Shown here in pieces: positions 8,803 to 17,213 of a stretch of DNA of 52,702 nucleotides. Position 1 is the first letter of the stretch. Each line of letters starts with the position of its first letter. The translations under genes and the position numbers were made by a program. The stretch lies in assembly GCA_016933275.1 (NCBI GenBank), contig JAFGBI010000232.1, forward strand, positions 1-52,702. Reading direction: 5' to 3'. The notes beneath the pieces were generated by a model, which saw nothing but the letters and a program-made list of their open reading frames with translations, made no database searches and had not been told where the DNA came from. The stretch is from Polyangiaceae bacterium. Lineage in GTDB: Bacteria; Myxococcota_A; Polyangia; Polyangiales; Polyangiaceae.

Positions 8803-9720
8803 ATGAATGCATACCCCCCCCGCCGAACGCGAGCAGTACTCAACTGCGAGGACGTAGGACAGGACCTCGAGCGCCCCCCGCTGGCGGCCACGCGCCTCCT
8901 CCGCGCCGCGGGCGTCAAGATCCCTCTCCGCGCCTGGACGGAGCTCCCGGTCGACGTAAGGTGGGCGATCGCGACCGAGGGGGCCGCTGATGTGATCAAT
9001 CCACACGCTGCTCGCGCGCTGCTTCGCCACATCCCGATGCGGTACGTCGAGCTCGTCGGCGAGCACACGACGACCGACGACCACCCGCTCCCCGGCGTCC
9101 TCGACTGCCTGGGCTTGCCGGAGGCCTGGGGGCGATCGAACTGGCAGCACCTCTCGCCGTTCGCCCGCTACGTCCTCAACGTGCTCAGGAACAACAAGCG
9201 CCTCCTCTGGCGCGCGTTCGCCGAGATCAACGGCGTCCCGACGCGACGGTACGATGGCTGGCGCGGCCCGGTCGCCCACGCGGAGGTCGTCGTGTCCGCC
9301 CCCGAGCACATCCGCGCCGACGTGATGGCGCTGCTCGTCGGGGGACGCCTGCTCAACGGCCGCGGACTGATTTTGGCACGCGCGGCGGGCGTGCGGGCGG
9401 CTCGCGCGGCGAGCACCACCTTCGATCTTCACGCGGAAACGGCCACCGGCGCCGTGGAGATCGATTGGGCGATCGAGGTACCGAAGAGCATGGTCCTCTG
9501 GCAGGGGCACGTCTCGACGACCGCCGGCGAGTTCTTCCCGGCGGCAGCCCTGGTCGGAGCCACCACTGCGGCCGTCTGCCTCCTCGACCTGCTAAGAGAG
9601 TTCGATCCCGGCCTACGACTGCGCGAAGTGGGCCTGACGGAGGAGGAGTGGCAGGTCGGACACCTCGACCCGGACGCCGCCACGGTCAACCTCAACTTGC
9701 CCCTGCCCATCAAGCGCTGA
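8803..9720 (+). CDS. Nitrate-reductase-associated-like domain fused to MoaC-like domain
   Basis: A 305-residue soluble protein that appears to join two families. Residues about 28-145 resemble the nitrate-reductase-associated protein family: AAGVKIPLRAWTELPVDVR, and later WQHLSPFARYVLNVL with WRAFAEING, matching that family's repeated 'W..L....R' pattern. Residues about 155-280 resemble MoaC, which makes cyclic pyranopterin monophosphate in molybdenum cofactor synthesis: GRGLILARAAGVRAAR aligns with the ATARIAGIQAAKR core, and AVCLLDLLRE with the YDMCK helix. The two catalytic lysines of MoaC would be Arg201 and Arg265, while His210 and Asp262 are kept. This suggests a regulatory or inactive paralogue. 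No other moa gene is nearby. It ends in an 11-bp convergent overlap with the ClpB-like gene. The assignment is by eye and moderately uncertain. Confidence 0.5.
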   Translation: MNAYPPRRTRAVLNCEDVGQDLERPPLAATRLLRAAGVKIPLRAWTELPVDVRWAIATEGAADVINPHAARALLRHIPMRYVELVGEHTTTDDHPLPGVLDCLGLPEAWGRSNWQHLSPFARYVLNVLRNNKRLLWRAFAEINGVPTRRYDGWRGPVAHAEVVVSAPEHIRADVMALLVGGRLLNGRGLILARAAGVRAARAASTTFDLHAETATGAVEIDWAIEVPKSMVLWQGHVSTTAGEFFPAAALVGATTAAVCLLDLLREFDPGLRLREVGLTEEEWQVGHLDPDAATVNLNLPLPIKR

Positions 9721-12307
9721 GCACGAACTCCTCACCGCTCAATTCGACCGTCACCGTCGCTCCGTTGGCGACGCGGCCGGCAAGGAGGGCTTCGGCGAGC
9801 GGGTCCTGCACCCGGCGCGAGAGCTCACGGCGGAGCGGCCGCGCCCCGAGCGCCGGATCGTAGCCGAGCTCGACCAACCGATCCTTCGCCGATTCGGTCA
9901 AGATCAGCCGGATTCGGCGATCCTCGAGCAATCCCTCGAGGCGCGCGAGTTGGATGCTCACGATGGAGCGTAGGTGGTCGCGAGTGAGCGGACGGAAGAC
10001 GACGACGTCGTCGACACGGTTCAGAAACTCGGGCCGGAAGAACCGGTGAAGCTCGTCGAGCAGGACGTCGCGCAAGGCCTCCCGCCCGTCCTCCGACTCG
10101 AAGAGCTTCGGCTCCGTCTCGAGGATCCTTCCCGAACCGGTGTTGCTGGTCATGACGACCACCGTGTTCGAGAAGTCGGCGAGGCGGCCACGACCATCCG
10201 TGAGCCGGCCGTCGTCGAGGACCTGGAGCAGCAGGTTGAACACGTCCTGGTGCGCCTTCTCCACTTCGTCGAAGAGCAGCACCGAGTAGGGTCGGCGCCG
10301 GACGGCCTCGGTGAGGAAGCCACCCTGCTCGCTGTCCGCGTAGCCCGGCGGGGCGCCGATCAAGCGCTGCGCCATGTGCCGCTCCATGAACTCGCTCATG
10401 TCGAGACGAGTGAGGGCCTGCTCGTCGTCGAAGAGGAATTCGGCCAGCGCCTTGGCAAGCTCCGTCTTCCCCACCCCGCTCGGGCCGAGAAAGAGAAAGC
10501 TCCCGATGGGTTTGCCGGGATCCCGGAGCCCGACGCGGCCGCGCCGCACCGCCCGCGCGACGGCGCGGAGCGCCTCCCCCTGACCCACGACGCGAGCACC
10601 GAGGCGCTCTTCCATCTCGAGGAGCTTCGCTGCTTCGGCCTCGAGCATCTTCTGGACCGGGATCCCCGTGAAGCCAGCGAGCGTGAGCGCCACGTCGGCC
10701 TCCCCGAGGACGGCCGCGCCCTCGGTCGCGCCCGCACCGCGGGCCGCCTCCTCGGCCCGCGCGAGGCGCTGCTCGAGCTCGGGGATGGTCACGTGCTCGA
10801 GCTCACCGACACGGCCGAACGCCTTCTCGTCCCGGGCCTGGTCACACTGACGCCGCGTCTCGGCGAGCTCGCCGCGAAGCGCGCGCACCGCAGCCACGAT
10901 CCCTCGCCGCGCCTCGATCTGCTGCCGGAGCTCGGCGACGCGCGGTCGGAGTTCGGTCACTTCGCGGGCGAGCCGCTCCCGCACTTCTGCGGTCGCTTCG
11001 TCTCCGGCAGGTTCGAGGCTCGCTAGCTGCGCCTCGAGCGACTCCAGCCGCCGGATGACCTCGTCGACGCTCGCTGGCGTGCCGTCGAGCTCGACGCGCT
11101 TGGCGGCCGCGGCCTCGTCCAGGAGGTCGATGGCCGAGTCGGGCAGGAAGCGATCCTGGAGGTAACGCTTGGCGAGCCGGACCGCGGTCACGATCGCCCC
11201 CTCGCTGACACGCACCCCATGGTGACGCTCGTACCGGGTCGCGATCCCGCGTAGGATCTCGACGGCAGCGTCAACGGAGGGCTCGTCGATGTCGAGACGA
11301 GTGAAGGCGCGGAGGACGTTGGGATCCCGATCGGCGAGCCGCCGGACCCCTTCCGGGGTGGTCGTGCCAAGCAGCCTGAGCTCGCCCCGCTGCAGGGCCG
11401 GTCGAAGCACATCGCCGACCCCGTTGCCAGCCGCACCAGAGCCGAAGAGCTGCTCGACGCCACGAACCACCAGGATGGCGTTCTCTCCCTCACGGGTGAC
11501 CATTCCCAAGAGCTTGCGGACCCGCTCCTCCACCTCGCCGCGAAGCCGAGCCCCCGCGATGATGGCGCCGATGTCCAGCTCGAGCAACCGGGCCCCCGCG
11601 AGACTGGTGGGCACGTCGCCACCCGCGAGCCGACGAGCGAGCGCGGAGATGATCGCCCCCCGACCGACGCCGGCTTCGCCGACGAGCAGCGGGTGCTGCT
11701 TCTGGCGGCGTTCGAGGATGGTGAGCAGACGACGCACCTCGCCGTCCCGTCCCACGACGGGATCGAGTCGGTCAGCGCGAGCAGCTGCGACGAGGTCGCG
11801 GGTAACCTCACCGAGCACGCTCGCGTCCGGACCGCCACCGCGAGTCGGCCGCGGGACATCGCGGAGCACACGGACGTGCGCCCGGAGCGCCCCTGGGGTG
11901 ACCCCAAAAGCGAACAACACCTCGCCGGCGGGACCACGGATCTCCTGGGAGAGAGCGTTGAGCAGGTGCTCGACCCCAACCACCTTCGCCCGTTCACGCT
12001 TGGCCTCACGCTCCGCGCGCTCCAGGAGATCGATCATGGCCGCTGAGAGGTAGGCGGGTTCGCGCCCGCGCGGGAGCTCGGCCAACGCCTTCTCAGCCGC
12101 GGACTGCAGGGGCAGGGCGGCCACCCCGGCGTGCTCGAACACCGCCGCCACCCCGGGATCCCGCGTGAGCCCGCGCACGAGGAGGTGCAGGGGCTGGACC
12201 TCGACATGCTTTCGCTCGTCAGCCAGCGTCTGAGCCCCGGCCACGAGCGCCTTCGCGTCAGGCGCGTAGCGGTCGAGGGAGAGCGTGTTGCCATCGTCGC
12301 GAGTCAT
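9710..12307 (-). CDS. ClpB/ClpA-type AAA+ protein with degenerate first ATPase domain
   Basis: About 865 residues: Clp N-domain (about 10-150), AAA-1 (about 180-410), a coiled-coil middle segment (about 412-525) and AAA-2 (about 560-865). AAA-2 is intact: Walker A GPSGVGKTE (about 608-616), Walker B VLLFDE (676-681), pore loop GAPPGYADSEQGG and the arginine-finger region RPEFLNRVDD. AAA-1 keeps the fold (LAGGDVP, RFLPDSAIDLLDEAA), but Walker A is GEAGVGRG (Lys to Arg216), Walker B is ILVVRG instead of ILFIDE, the pore-loop Tyr is Leu255 and the RRF finger is RAF. ClpB/ClpA enzymes unfold or disaggregate proteins; here only one ring should hydrolyse ATP. ATG 12307 opens the Clp-N domain and is preferred to upstream codons. 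It is divergent from the prepilin peptidase gene. Confidence 0.9.
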   Translation of the reverse strand: MTRDDGNTLSLDRYAPDAKALVAGAQTLADERKHVEVQPLHLLVRGLTRDPGVAAVFEHAGVAALPLQSAAEKALAELPRGREPAYLSAAMIDLLERAEREAKRERAKVVGVEHLLNALSQEIRGPAGEVLFAFGVTPGALRAHVRVLRDVPRPTRGGGPDASVLGEVTRDLVAAARADRLDPVVGRDGEVRRLLTILERRQKQHPLLVGEAGVGRGAIISALARRLAGGDVPTSLAGARLLELDIGAIIAGARLRGEVEERVRKLLGMVTREGENAILVVRGVEQLFGSGAAGNGVGDVLRPALQRGELRLLGTTTPEGVRRLADRDPNVLRAFTRLDIDEPSVDAAVEILRGIATRYERHHGVRVSEGAIVTAVRLAKRYLQDRFLPDSAIDLLDEAAAAKRVELDGTPASVDEVIRRLESLEAQLASLEPAGDEATAEVRERLAREVTELRPRVAELRQQIEARRGIVAAVRALRGELAETRRQCDQARDEKAFGRVGELEHVTIPELEQRLARAEEAARGAGATEGAAVLGEADVALTLAGFTGIPVQKMLEAEAAKLLEMEERLGARVVGQGEALRAVARAVRRGRVGLRDPGKPIGSFLFLGPSGVGKTELAKALAEFLFDDEQALTRLDMSEFMERHMAQRLIGAPPGYADSEQGGFLTEAVRRRPYSVLLFDEVEKAHQDVFNLLLQVLDDGRLTDGRGRLADFSNTVVVMTSNTGSGRILETEPKLFESEDGREALRDVLLDELHRFFRPEFLNRVDDVVVFRPLTRDHLRSIVSIQLARLEGLLEDRRIRLILTESAKDRLVELGYDPALGARPLRRELSRRVQDPLAEALLAGRVANGATVTVELSGEEFVLSA

Positions 12308-12474
12308 CCTGAGCGAACGGTACCCGCAACTGGAGAGTGAACCAAGGTAGGTGCGGTCACGCTCCCGGGAACCCGCGGTCCCGACGAGCGTGACCGTCTC
12401 CCCGGTCCCCCGGGGCCCATGGGGCGAGACCCAGGGCACCGATCGTCGGTGGCGGCTGCTATGCTCCGTGCCCG

Positions 12475-13500
12475 GTGCTGCTCGTATCGGATTTCCCCGA
12501 ATGGTTCCTGGTCACGACGGCGGTATCGCTTGGCCTCGTGTTCGGGAGTTTCCTGAACGTGGTCATCTACCGCCTCCCACGCGGGGAGAATGTCGCGTTT
12601 CCGGGCTCCCGCTGCCCGGCCTGTGGGTCCCCCATCCGCGGCTACGACAACGTCCCCGTGCTAAGCTTCATCCTCCTTCGGGGACGAGCGCGCTGCTGCC
12701 GGGCCCGGATCTCGATCCGCTACCCCCTGGTGGAGCTGGCGGGGGGCCTGTTCGCTTGGTCCCTCCTCGACCTCCTGCTGCTCGATCGCGCGGGAGACAC
12801 CCCGTTCGGCATCGGGGCCGCGCTCTTCGCCGCGTACCTCGCGCTCGGCCTCGGTCTCATCGCGGCGGCGTTCATCGATGTCGAGCACATGGTCCTGCCC
12901 GACGAGATCACCATGGGCGGCGCCCTGCTCGGCGTCGTGACCGCACCGCTCCGCTCGGATCTCGCTGCGGTCGCGTCCGCACCCTGGGCTGGCACCCTCG
13001 CGCCGCTGGGAGCTGCCGCCGTTGCCTGGGGTGACTCGGTCTTCGGTGCCTTGGTGGGCTTCCTCGGGATCTGGCTCCCCTTCGACCTGCTCTACCGGCA
13101 CCTCCGCGGCCGCACGGGGATGGCGCAGGGTGACGCCAAGCTCGTGATGCTGGCCGGAGCCTGGTTCGGTTGGCCCGGCGCGCTCTTCGCGCTCGTCGCC
13201 GGCGCGGTACAGGGCACGCTCGGCAGCGCCGCTCTGCTCCTCACGCGCGGGCGCATCGAGGAACCACCCGCCGTTCGCGAAGAGCGCGCCGCGCTCCGAG
13301 CCGCAATCGAGGCCGCCGACGGCGAGGAACGGGCCGCACTTCAGGCGGAGCTCGACGGGGATCCTCTGGGGACGGAGCCTGATCCGGGCGCCCTGCAGAC
13401 GCGGATCCCCTTCGGGCCGTTCCTGGTCCTCGCGATCCTCGAGTACCTCTTCTTCGGGCCCGCGCTGGTCGCCCGCTACCTCGACTGGGCGCTGCCGTGA
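12475..13500 (+). CDS. pilD: Prepilin peptidase / N-methyltransferase (A24 family)
   Basis: A 341-residue inner-membrane aspartic protease that cleaves and N-methylates type IV prepilins and type II pseudopilins. The N-terminal VFGSFLNVVIYRLPRGE and the catalytic Asp motifs FIDVEHMVLPD (Asp135) and GMAQGDAKL (Asp220) are intact. The zinc-type cysteines are partly altered: CPAC (47/50) is followed by adjacent Cys74-Cys75 instead of CxxC. A charged, Ala/Glu-rich cytoplasmic insert (about 258-305) separates the last TM segments. Start is GTG 12475, inferred from the lack of a better codon before the first TM helix. It overlaps the next gene as GTGA. No pilin gene lies nearby. Confidence 0.9.
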   Translation: MLLVSDFPEWFLVTTAVSLGLVFGSFLNVVIYRLPRGENVAFPGSRCPACGSPIRGYDNVPVLSFILLRGRARCCRARISIRYPLVELAGGLFAWSLLDLLLLDRAGDTPFGIGAALFAAYLALGLGLIAAAFIDVEHMVLPDEITMGGALLGVVTAPLRSDLAAVASAPWAGTLAPLGAAAVAWGDSVFGALVGFLGIWLPFDLLYRHLRGRTGMAQGDAKLVMLAGAWFGWPGALFALVAGAVQGTLGSAALLLTRGRIEEPPAVREERAALRAAIEAADGEERAALQAELDGDPLGTEPDPGALQTRIPFGPFLVLAILEYLFFGPALVARYLDWALP

Positions 13501-13982
13501 CGAGATCGAGAACCCCCGTGCAACGATTCCGTTGGCTCTTCGTCGCGGCCGCCGCTCTCGGCTCGTCCTGTCACCGGCAGCAGCTCCCGCGGCCTGAGCT
13601 GGGGCCGCAAGGCAAGCGAGCGCCCGGGGCGCCCTGTGACTTCGAAGCGGAGTTCCCGGCACCGGCGGCGCGGATCGAAATCATCGACCCCACCTCGCAG
13701 CCCGCCGCCGGTTGCGTGTGGGTGGATGGCCACTACGTGTGGGGAGCAGGGCGTTGGACCTGGATCGCGGGGGGGTGGGTGCGTCCCCCGGTAGGATGCC
13801 ACTACGCCGCAGCGGCGGCCTACTGGACCTCGGGGAGGACGGAGCACGGCAAGCTCTGCGTGCTCTACCCGGGCTTCTTTTCCCATCGCGATGGGTCGAA
13901 ATGTACCGCTGCGCCGTGCCTGGATCGCAGAGCGCCCGCGGCGCAGGAGGAGCGCTCCCCATCCCGAGCGAAGGCCAACTGA
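13497..13982 (+). CDS. Small lipoprotein/secreted protein with WxxGxW repeat
   Basis: A 161-residue protein whose GTG start overlaps the pilD stop (GTGA), so it is probably translationally coupled. The signal sequence (RFRWLFVAAAALGSSC) suggests lipidation at about Cys25, although Ser-Ser before the Cys is a weak lipobox. The centre carries the aromatic pattern VWVDGHYVWGAGRWTWIAGG, typical of YxWxxGxW repeat proteins of unknown function seen in many proteobacterial secreted proteins. Four further Cys (including CHY, CVL, CTA and PCL contexts) may pair in the periplasm. The C-terminal 20 residues are charged and probably disordered. The prmC start follows 3 bp later. Confidence 0.75.
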   Translation: MTRSRTPVQRFRWLFVAAAALGSSCHRQQLPRPELGPQGKRAPGAPCDFEAEFPAPAARIEIIDPTSQPAAGCVWVDGHYVWGAGRWTWIAGGWVRPPVGCHYAAAAAYWTSGRTEHGKLCVLYPGFFSHRDGSKCTAAPCLDRRAPAAQEERSPSRAKAN

Positions 13983-13984
13983 CG

Positions 13985-14890
13985 ATGAACCGCACGCCCG
14001 ACGGCAGCGAGCCCACCGACGCGCCCTGGACGGTAGCGCGCGTGCTCGCCTGGGCAACGGAGGATTTCCGCAACCGTGGCACGGACAGCCCACGCCTCGA
14101 GGCCGAGCTGCTGCTCGCTCACGTGCTCGGCTGGGACCGATTGCGCCTCGTCCTCGAACGCCAGCGTCCCTTGGCGACCGAGGAGCTCGGGCGCTTCCGC
14201 GCGGTCATCAGGCGCCGCCGCACTGGCGAGCCCACCGCCTACATCCTCGGGCAGCGTGAGTTCTATGGCCTGTCGTTCCGGGTCGATGCGCGCGTCCTCG
14301 TGCCCCGCCCGGACACGGAAGCCCTGGTCGACGTGGCGCTCAGGCAGACTCGACCGCGGTTCATGAGCGGAGCGGCGCTCGATCTTTGCACGGGTTCGGG
14401 GTGCGTCGCGGTGGCGTTCGCTCGACTGCGCCCGACCTGGGAAGTCACCGGCACCGAGATCGAGCCGGGCGCCGCGGCGCTCGCCCGCGAGAACGCCCTC
14501 CGTCTCGGTGCCTGGAACGCGCTGCGTGTGGTCGAGGGCGACCTCTTCGCGCCCCTGGAGCCGAACGAGCGCTTCGATCTCATCGTCGGCAACCCGCCCT
14601 ACATCCCCGATGGCGAGATCTCTCGCCTCCCCAGCGACGTGCGCGACCACGAGCCCAGACGCGCGCTCGCGGGCGGAGCGGATGGCCTCGAGCTCATCCG
14701 CCGGATCGTCGCGCAGGCACCGTCGTTCCTCAATCCGGGCGGTGTGCTCGCCCTCGAGATCGGCTGCGACCAAGGCGCCGCGACGCGCGCCCTCTTCCGT
14801 GCGCATGGCTTCGTCGCCGTCGAGGTCGACCGCGACCTCGGCCAACGGGAGCGGGTCGTGAGCGGGGTGATCGACGCGATGATGCCTTGA
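13985..14890 (+). CDS. prmC: Peptide chain release factor N5-glutamine methyltransferase
   Basis: A 301-residue class I SAM-dependent methyltransferase that modifies the GGQ glutamine of RF1/RF2. The N-terminal helical domain (about 10-80) contains DSPRLEAELLLAHVL. Motif I is LDLCTGSGCVAVAFA (about 129-143) and the diagnostic catalytic motif is GNPPYIPDGE (about 202-211). EPRRALAGGADGLELIR and PGGVLALEIG complete the family signature. ATG 13985 starts right after the previous stop and matches the normal length; a longer in-frame opening lies within the upstream gene and was not used. prmC usually sits beside prfA or murA, but here its neighbours are pilD and a repeat. Confidence 0.95.
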   Translation: MNRTPDGSEPTDAPWTVARVLAWATEDFRNRGTDSPRLEAELLLAHVLGWDRLRLVLERQRPLATEELGRFRAVIRRRRTGEPTAYILGQREFYGLSFRVDARVLVPRPDTEALVDVALRQTRPRFMSGAALDLCTGSGCVAVAFARLRPTWEVTGTEIEPGAAALARENALRLGAWNALRVVEGDLFAPLEPNERFDLIVGNPPYIPDGEISRLPSDVRDHEPRRALAGGADGLELIRRIVAQAPSFLNPGGVLALEIGCDQGAATRALFRAHGFVAVEVDRDLGQRERVVSGVIDAMMP

Positions 14891-14892
14891 GG

Positions 14893-15049
14893 CTAGAGCA
14901 GCAATCAGGTTGATTGCTGCGCAAAATCAACAACCTAGAGCACCGAACATGCAGCAGATCTCGCCAGAGGCGCCGCTGGAAACGCATCCTCGCCATGCAC
15001 GGATGCGTTTCCAGTAGCGCCGTTGCTGTCGGCAACGTGATCGGTGCTC
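14893..15049 (-). repeat. Dispersed repeat A, copy 2 (full length, inverted)
   Basis: The most complete copy, starting two bases after the prmC stop. On the minus strand it reads hairpin box then tail. The tail stem GCAGCAATCA-GGT-TGATTGCTGC is at 14898-14920. The terminal inverted repeat is CTAGAGCACCGA at 14935-14946 and TCGGTGCTCCAG at 15041-15052. The central stem CTGGAAACGCATCC/GGATGCGTTTCCAG is 14 bp perfect (14976-15014, 11-nt loop). The stem could also act as a terminator for prmC. There is no coding capacity. Confidence 0.85.
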
Positions 15050-15344
15050 CAGCGCGGGGTATCCGTTCACGGAATCCCGACCTGGAACGGACGGCCGAGA
15101 TCCGCTCCGCTGGCGGCGCCCCGCGCTCCGGGACCCAACGCGGGCCTGGGCGCGTCAAGGAGAGCGTGGGGGCTATTCCTGCGCTCCCGGGACCCGCATC
15201 GCCACGAGTCCCACGTTGCCATGGCAACGTGGGTGGCGGCGTGGGGTGCTCACGGTCCCAAGTACGCTCCGCTCCCGGGACCCGCGTCTTCCGGGCCCCG
15301 CACTGCGAAGCTGTGTGGGTGAGGGCGTGGGGTGCTCGTCGCGC
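15050..15344. repeat. Degenerate tandem duplication with 24-bp perfect palindrome
   Basis: Gene-free. The words CGCTCCCGGGACCCGC (about 15182 and 15270; partial at 15125) and GGCGTGGGGTGCTC (about 15238 and 15324) recur with about 86-bp spacing, indicating an old duplication. At 15210-15233 lies a perfect 24-bp palindrome, CCCACGTTGCCA followed by its exact complement. It could be a protein-binding site or recombination relic. No gene was recognised. Confidence 0.6.
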
Positions 15345-17213
15345 CTAACCAACGAAGCGGCTTCCGGCCAGAGCGGCTGGGGCGTGAACCCATACAGCGC
15401 GGGACAGGCCCGCAACGCAAGCGCGGCCGCGGATGGTGCCGACGTTGGACTTCTTCTGGGCGGGGGAAGCGAGCCCTTCCCCGCATTGGCCGCGACACGC
15501 GGTCTCCCCCGTCCAGTAGGGGCCCCCCGTTTGCGGCCGAAAACCCCTCTCACGAGGCCGGACTGTTGGGCCGCAATCCGGCTCTTCGGGTGTCGAGAGC
15601 AGCGGGGTGCTCCGCCGACGCCACCACCAGGAGAAGAGGGTGCGCTCATCCCAGCTGATAGTAAGGAGCAGAAGGACGAAGTAGGCTCCGACGGAGGCGT
15701 TGATACCGGCGTTCTGGACGATGTCGTCCCGGCTCGCGAGTGGGCAGAGGGCGATCAAGACCAAGAGCGCGAACGCTCCGAGCACCCGGACGGCGTCGGT
15801 GGCCCGCGCCTCGGACGTGAAGAACACGACGGGGAAGAGCGCGAGGTAGATGTAGTAGTAGTTCGCGGGCATCGCCGTGAAGAAGAGCGCCGTCCCCCCG
15901 GCTACCAACGCCGCCTGACAGGGGCGCAAGCGGGTCGCGAGCCCGAAGCCGGCGACCACCGCCATCCCCTGCACGAGGGAGATCCACGGCTCGCGCGCGG
16001 CCCGGACCGCCTGGAGCTGCTCTTGCCACGCCGTGAACCGGGCCAGCCCGGTCTCGTACCAGAAGTCCCGCTTCGCGATCTCGGGCGCGTAGGCGGCGAG
16101 CCGCGGGAAGCCGATGTGCATGACCCAGTAGATGCGGTTGTGCAGCGAGATCTTCGCCAGGAAGTCCCGCCATGGCTCGACCCCGTAGAGCACGAGGCTC
16201 GCCCCCACGAGGATGGATCCGATCGCGGCCGCGGCCGCCAGGTACTCGACGAGGGCCCGCCAACGCGTTCGATCGTTGACCGCCCGCGCCACGAGGGCGA
16301 CAGCTCCTCCGGCAAGAAACAGGAGAGGAAACACCCGGAAGGCGGCGGACATGCCGAGCAGGGCCCCCGCCCATCGTGGTCGTTCTAGCCTGAGGCAGGC
16401 GAGCCCGCCGACGAGAAGAAAGAGCCACGGCTGGCGGCAGAAGGAGCCGCCGGTCCACACGTAGCTCGCGATGTAGTTGTTCCCGAAGAGGATCAGGTAC
16501 CCGAGCGCGGGGGCCGGACCGAAAGCCCGCCAGAGGAGCCATCCCCCGGCCCCTATCACCAGAAGGAGGTCGATGAACGGGAATAGCTCGAAGGTGGTCG
16601 GCGTGAACGGGATCAGGTTGGCCAAGGTCCCGCTCGCTACGACCCAGGAAGGCGGCGGGTTGAAACCGAGGTCGAAGAACATCGCGCGCCACCACGGCAC
16701 CTCCCATCCCAGGTCGAGCAGGGTCCCGAGATCGTCGCGGAAGGACGCCCATCGCTCGGGCGTGAAGTGCCCGCGGATCTCGGGCGCCGCCTCCCGCACT
16801 CGAGCGACGGGCTGGTATGTCAGGGGGGCTTCGAGCGAGCGCACCGAGGGGATGAAGCGGGCCGGCGTCTCGCGAGCCCCAGACTGCGCAAGCTCGTCGA
16901 GCGCGACGTAGGTCGCCTCGTAGATCCCGTAGTACCCGAGCTCACGGAAGTACTTGGCTCCGAACGCGTAGTGGTACACATCGTGATAGTGGTACGTGTG
17001 GTGCCCGAACCGCCCGTACTCGTGGAACCGCCCGAAACGGGCGTAGCCGATGACGGAGAGGACAGCGAGGAAGCCGAGCACACCCAGAGTGAACCGCTCC
17101 GCCCGCCCCCTCGGTTCGTACCGGTGCAGCATCAGGTTTACCGTGAGTAGCCCACCCACGGTAAGAACGAGGATCTGTACGGTGTGGTCGAGCAGGTGCA
17201 CGATGGTGCCCAC
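15345..17213 (-). CDS. Polytopic membrane protein, probable GT-C/GT87-like glycosyltransferase
   Basis: A 622-residue reading frame. About ten or more TM helices span residues 10-525, beginning LVLTVGGLLTVNLML and including ALVAGGTALFFTAMPANYYY. Between TM2 and TM3 is a large soluble loop (about 60-190) rich in His/Tyr (HHTYHYHDVYHY), which in GT-C enzymes carries the catalytic site. The layout resembles polyprenyl-phosphate-dependent mannosyl/arabinosyl transferases (DUF2029/GT87), but no diagnostic motif was seen. The last 75 or so residues after WWWRRRSTPLL are Pro/Arg/Gly-rich and look like read-through into repeat DNA, so the ancestral stop may be lost. Start GTG 17213 lies inside the end of the upstream gene, next to a remnant of repeat A. 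Confidence 0.6.
   Translation of the reverse strand: MGTIVHLLDHTVQILVLTVGGLLTVNLMLHRYEPRGRAERFTLGVLGFLAVLSVIGYARFGRFHEYGRFGHHTYHYHDVYHYAFGAKYFRELGYYGIYEATYVALDELAQSGARETPARFIPSVRSLEAPLTYQPVARVREAAPEIRGHFTPERWASFRDDLGTLLDLGWEVPWWRAMFFDLGFNPPPSWVVASGTLANLIPFTPTTFELFPFIDLLLVIGAGGWLLWRAFGPAPALGYLILFGNNYIASYVWTGGSFCRQPWLFLLVGGLACLRLERPRWAGALLGMSAAFRVFPLLFLAGGAVALVARAVNDRTRWRALVEYLAAAAAIGSILVGASLVLYGVEPWRDFLAKISLHNRIYWVMHIGFPRLAAYAPEIAKRDFWYETGLARFTAWQEQLQAVRAAREPWISLVQGMAVVAGFGLATRLRPCQAALVAGGTALFFTAMPANYYYIYLALFPVVFFTSEARATDAVRVLGAFALLVLIALCPLASRDDIVQNAGINASVGAYFVLLLLTISWDERTLFSWWWRRRSTPLLSTPEEPDCGPTVRPRERGFRPQTGGPYWTGETACRGQCGEGLASPAQKKSNVGTIRGRACVAGLSRAVWVHAPAALAGSRFVG

Noticed and set aside
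9974..11026. 350-codon plus-strand frame inside the ClpB-like gene
   Set aside because: Acidic/Arg-rich shadow without domain features; the opposite strand is an unambiguous AAA+ protein.
12661..13662. 333-codon minus-strand frame over pilD
   Set aside because: Shadow of pilD; no signal peptide, motif or fold-like pattern.
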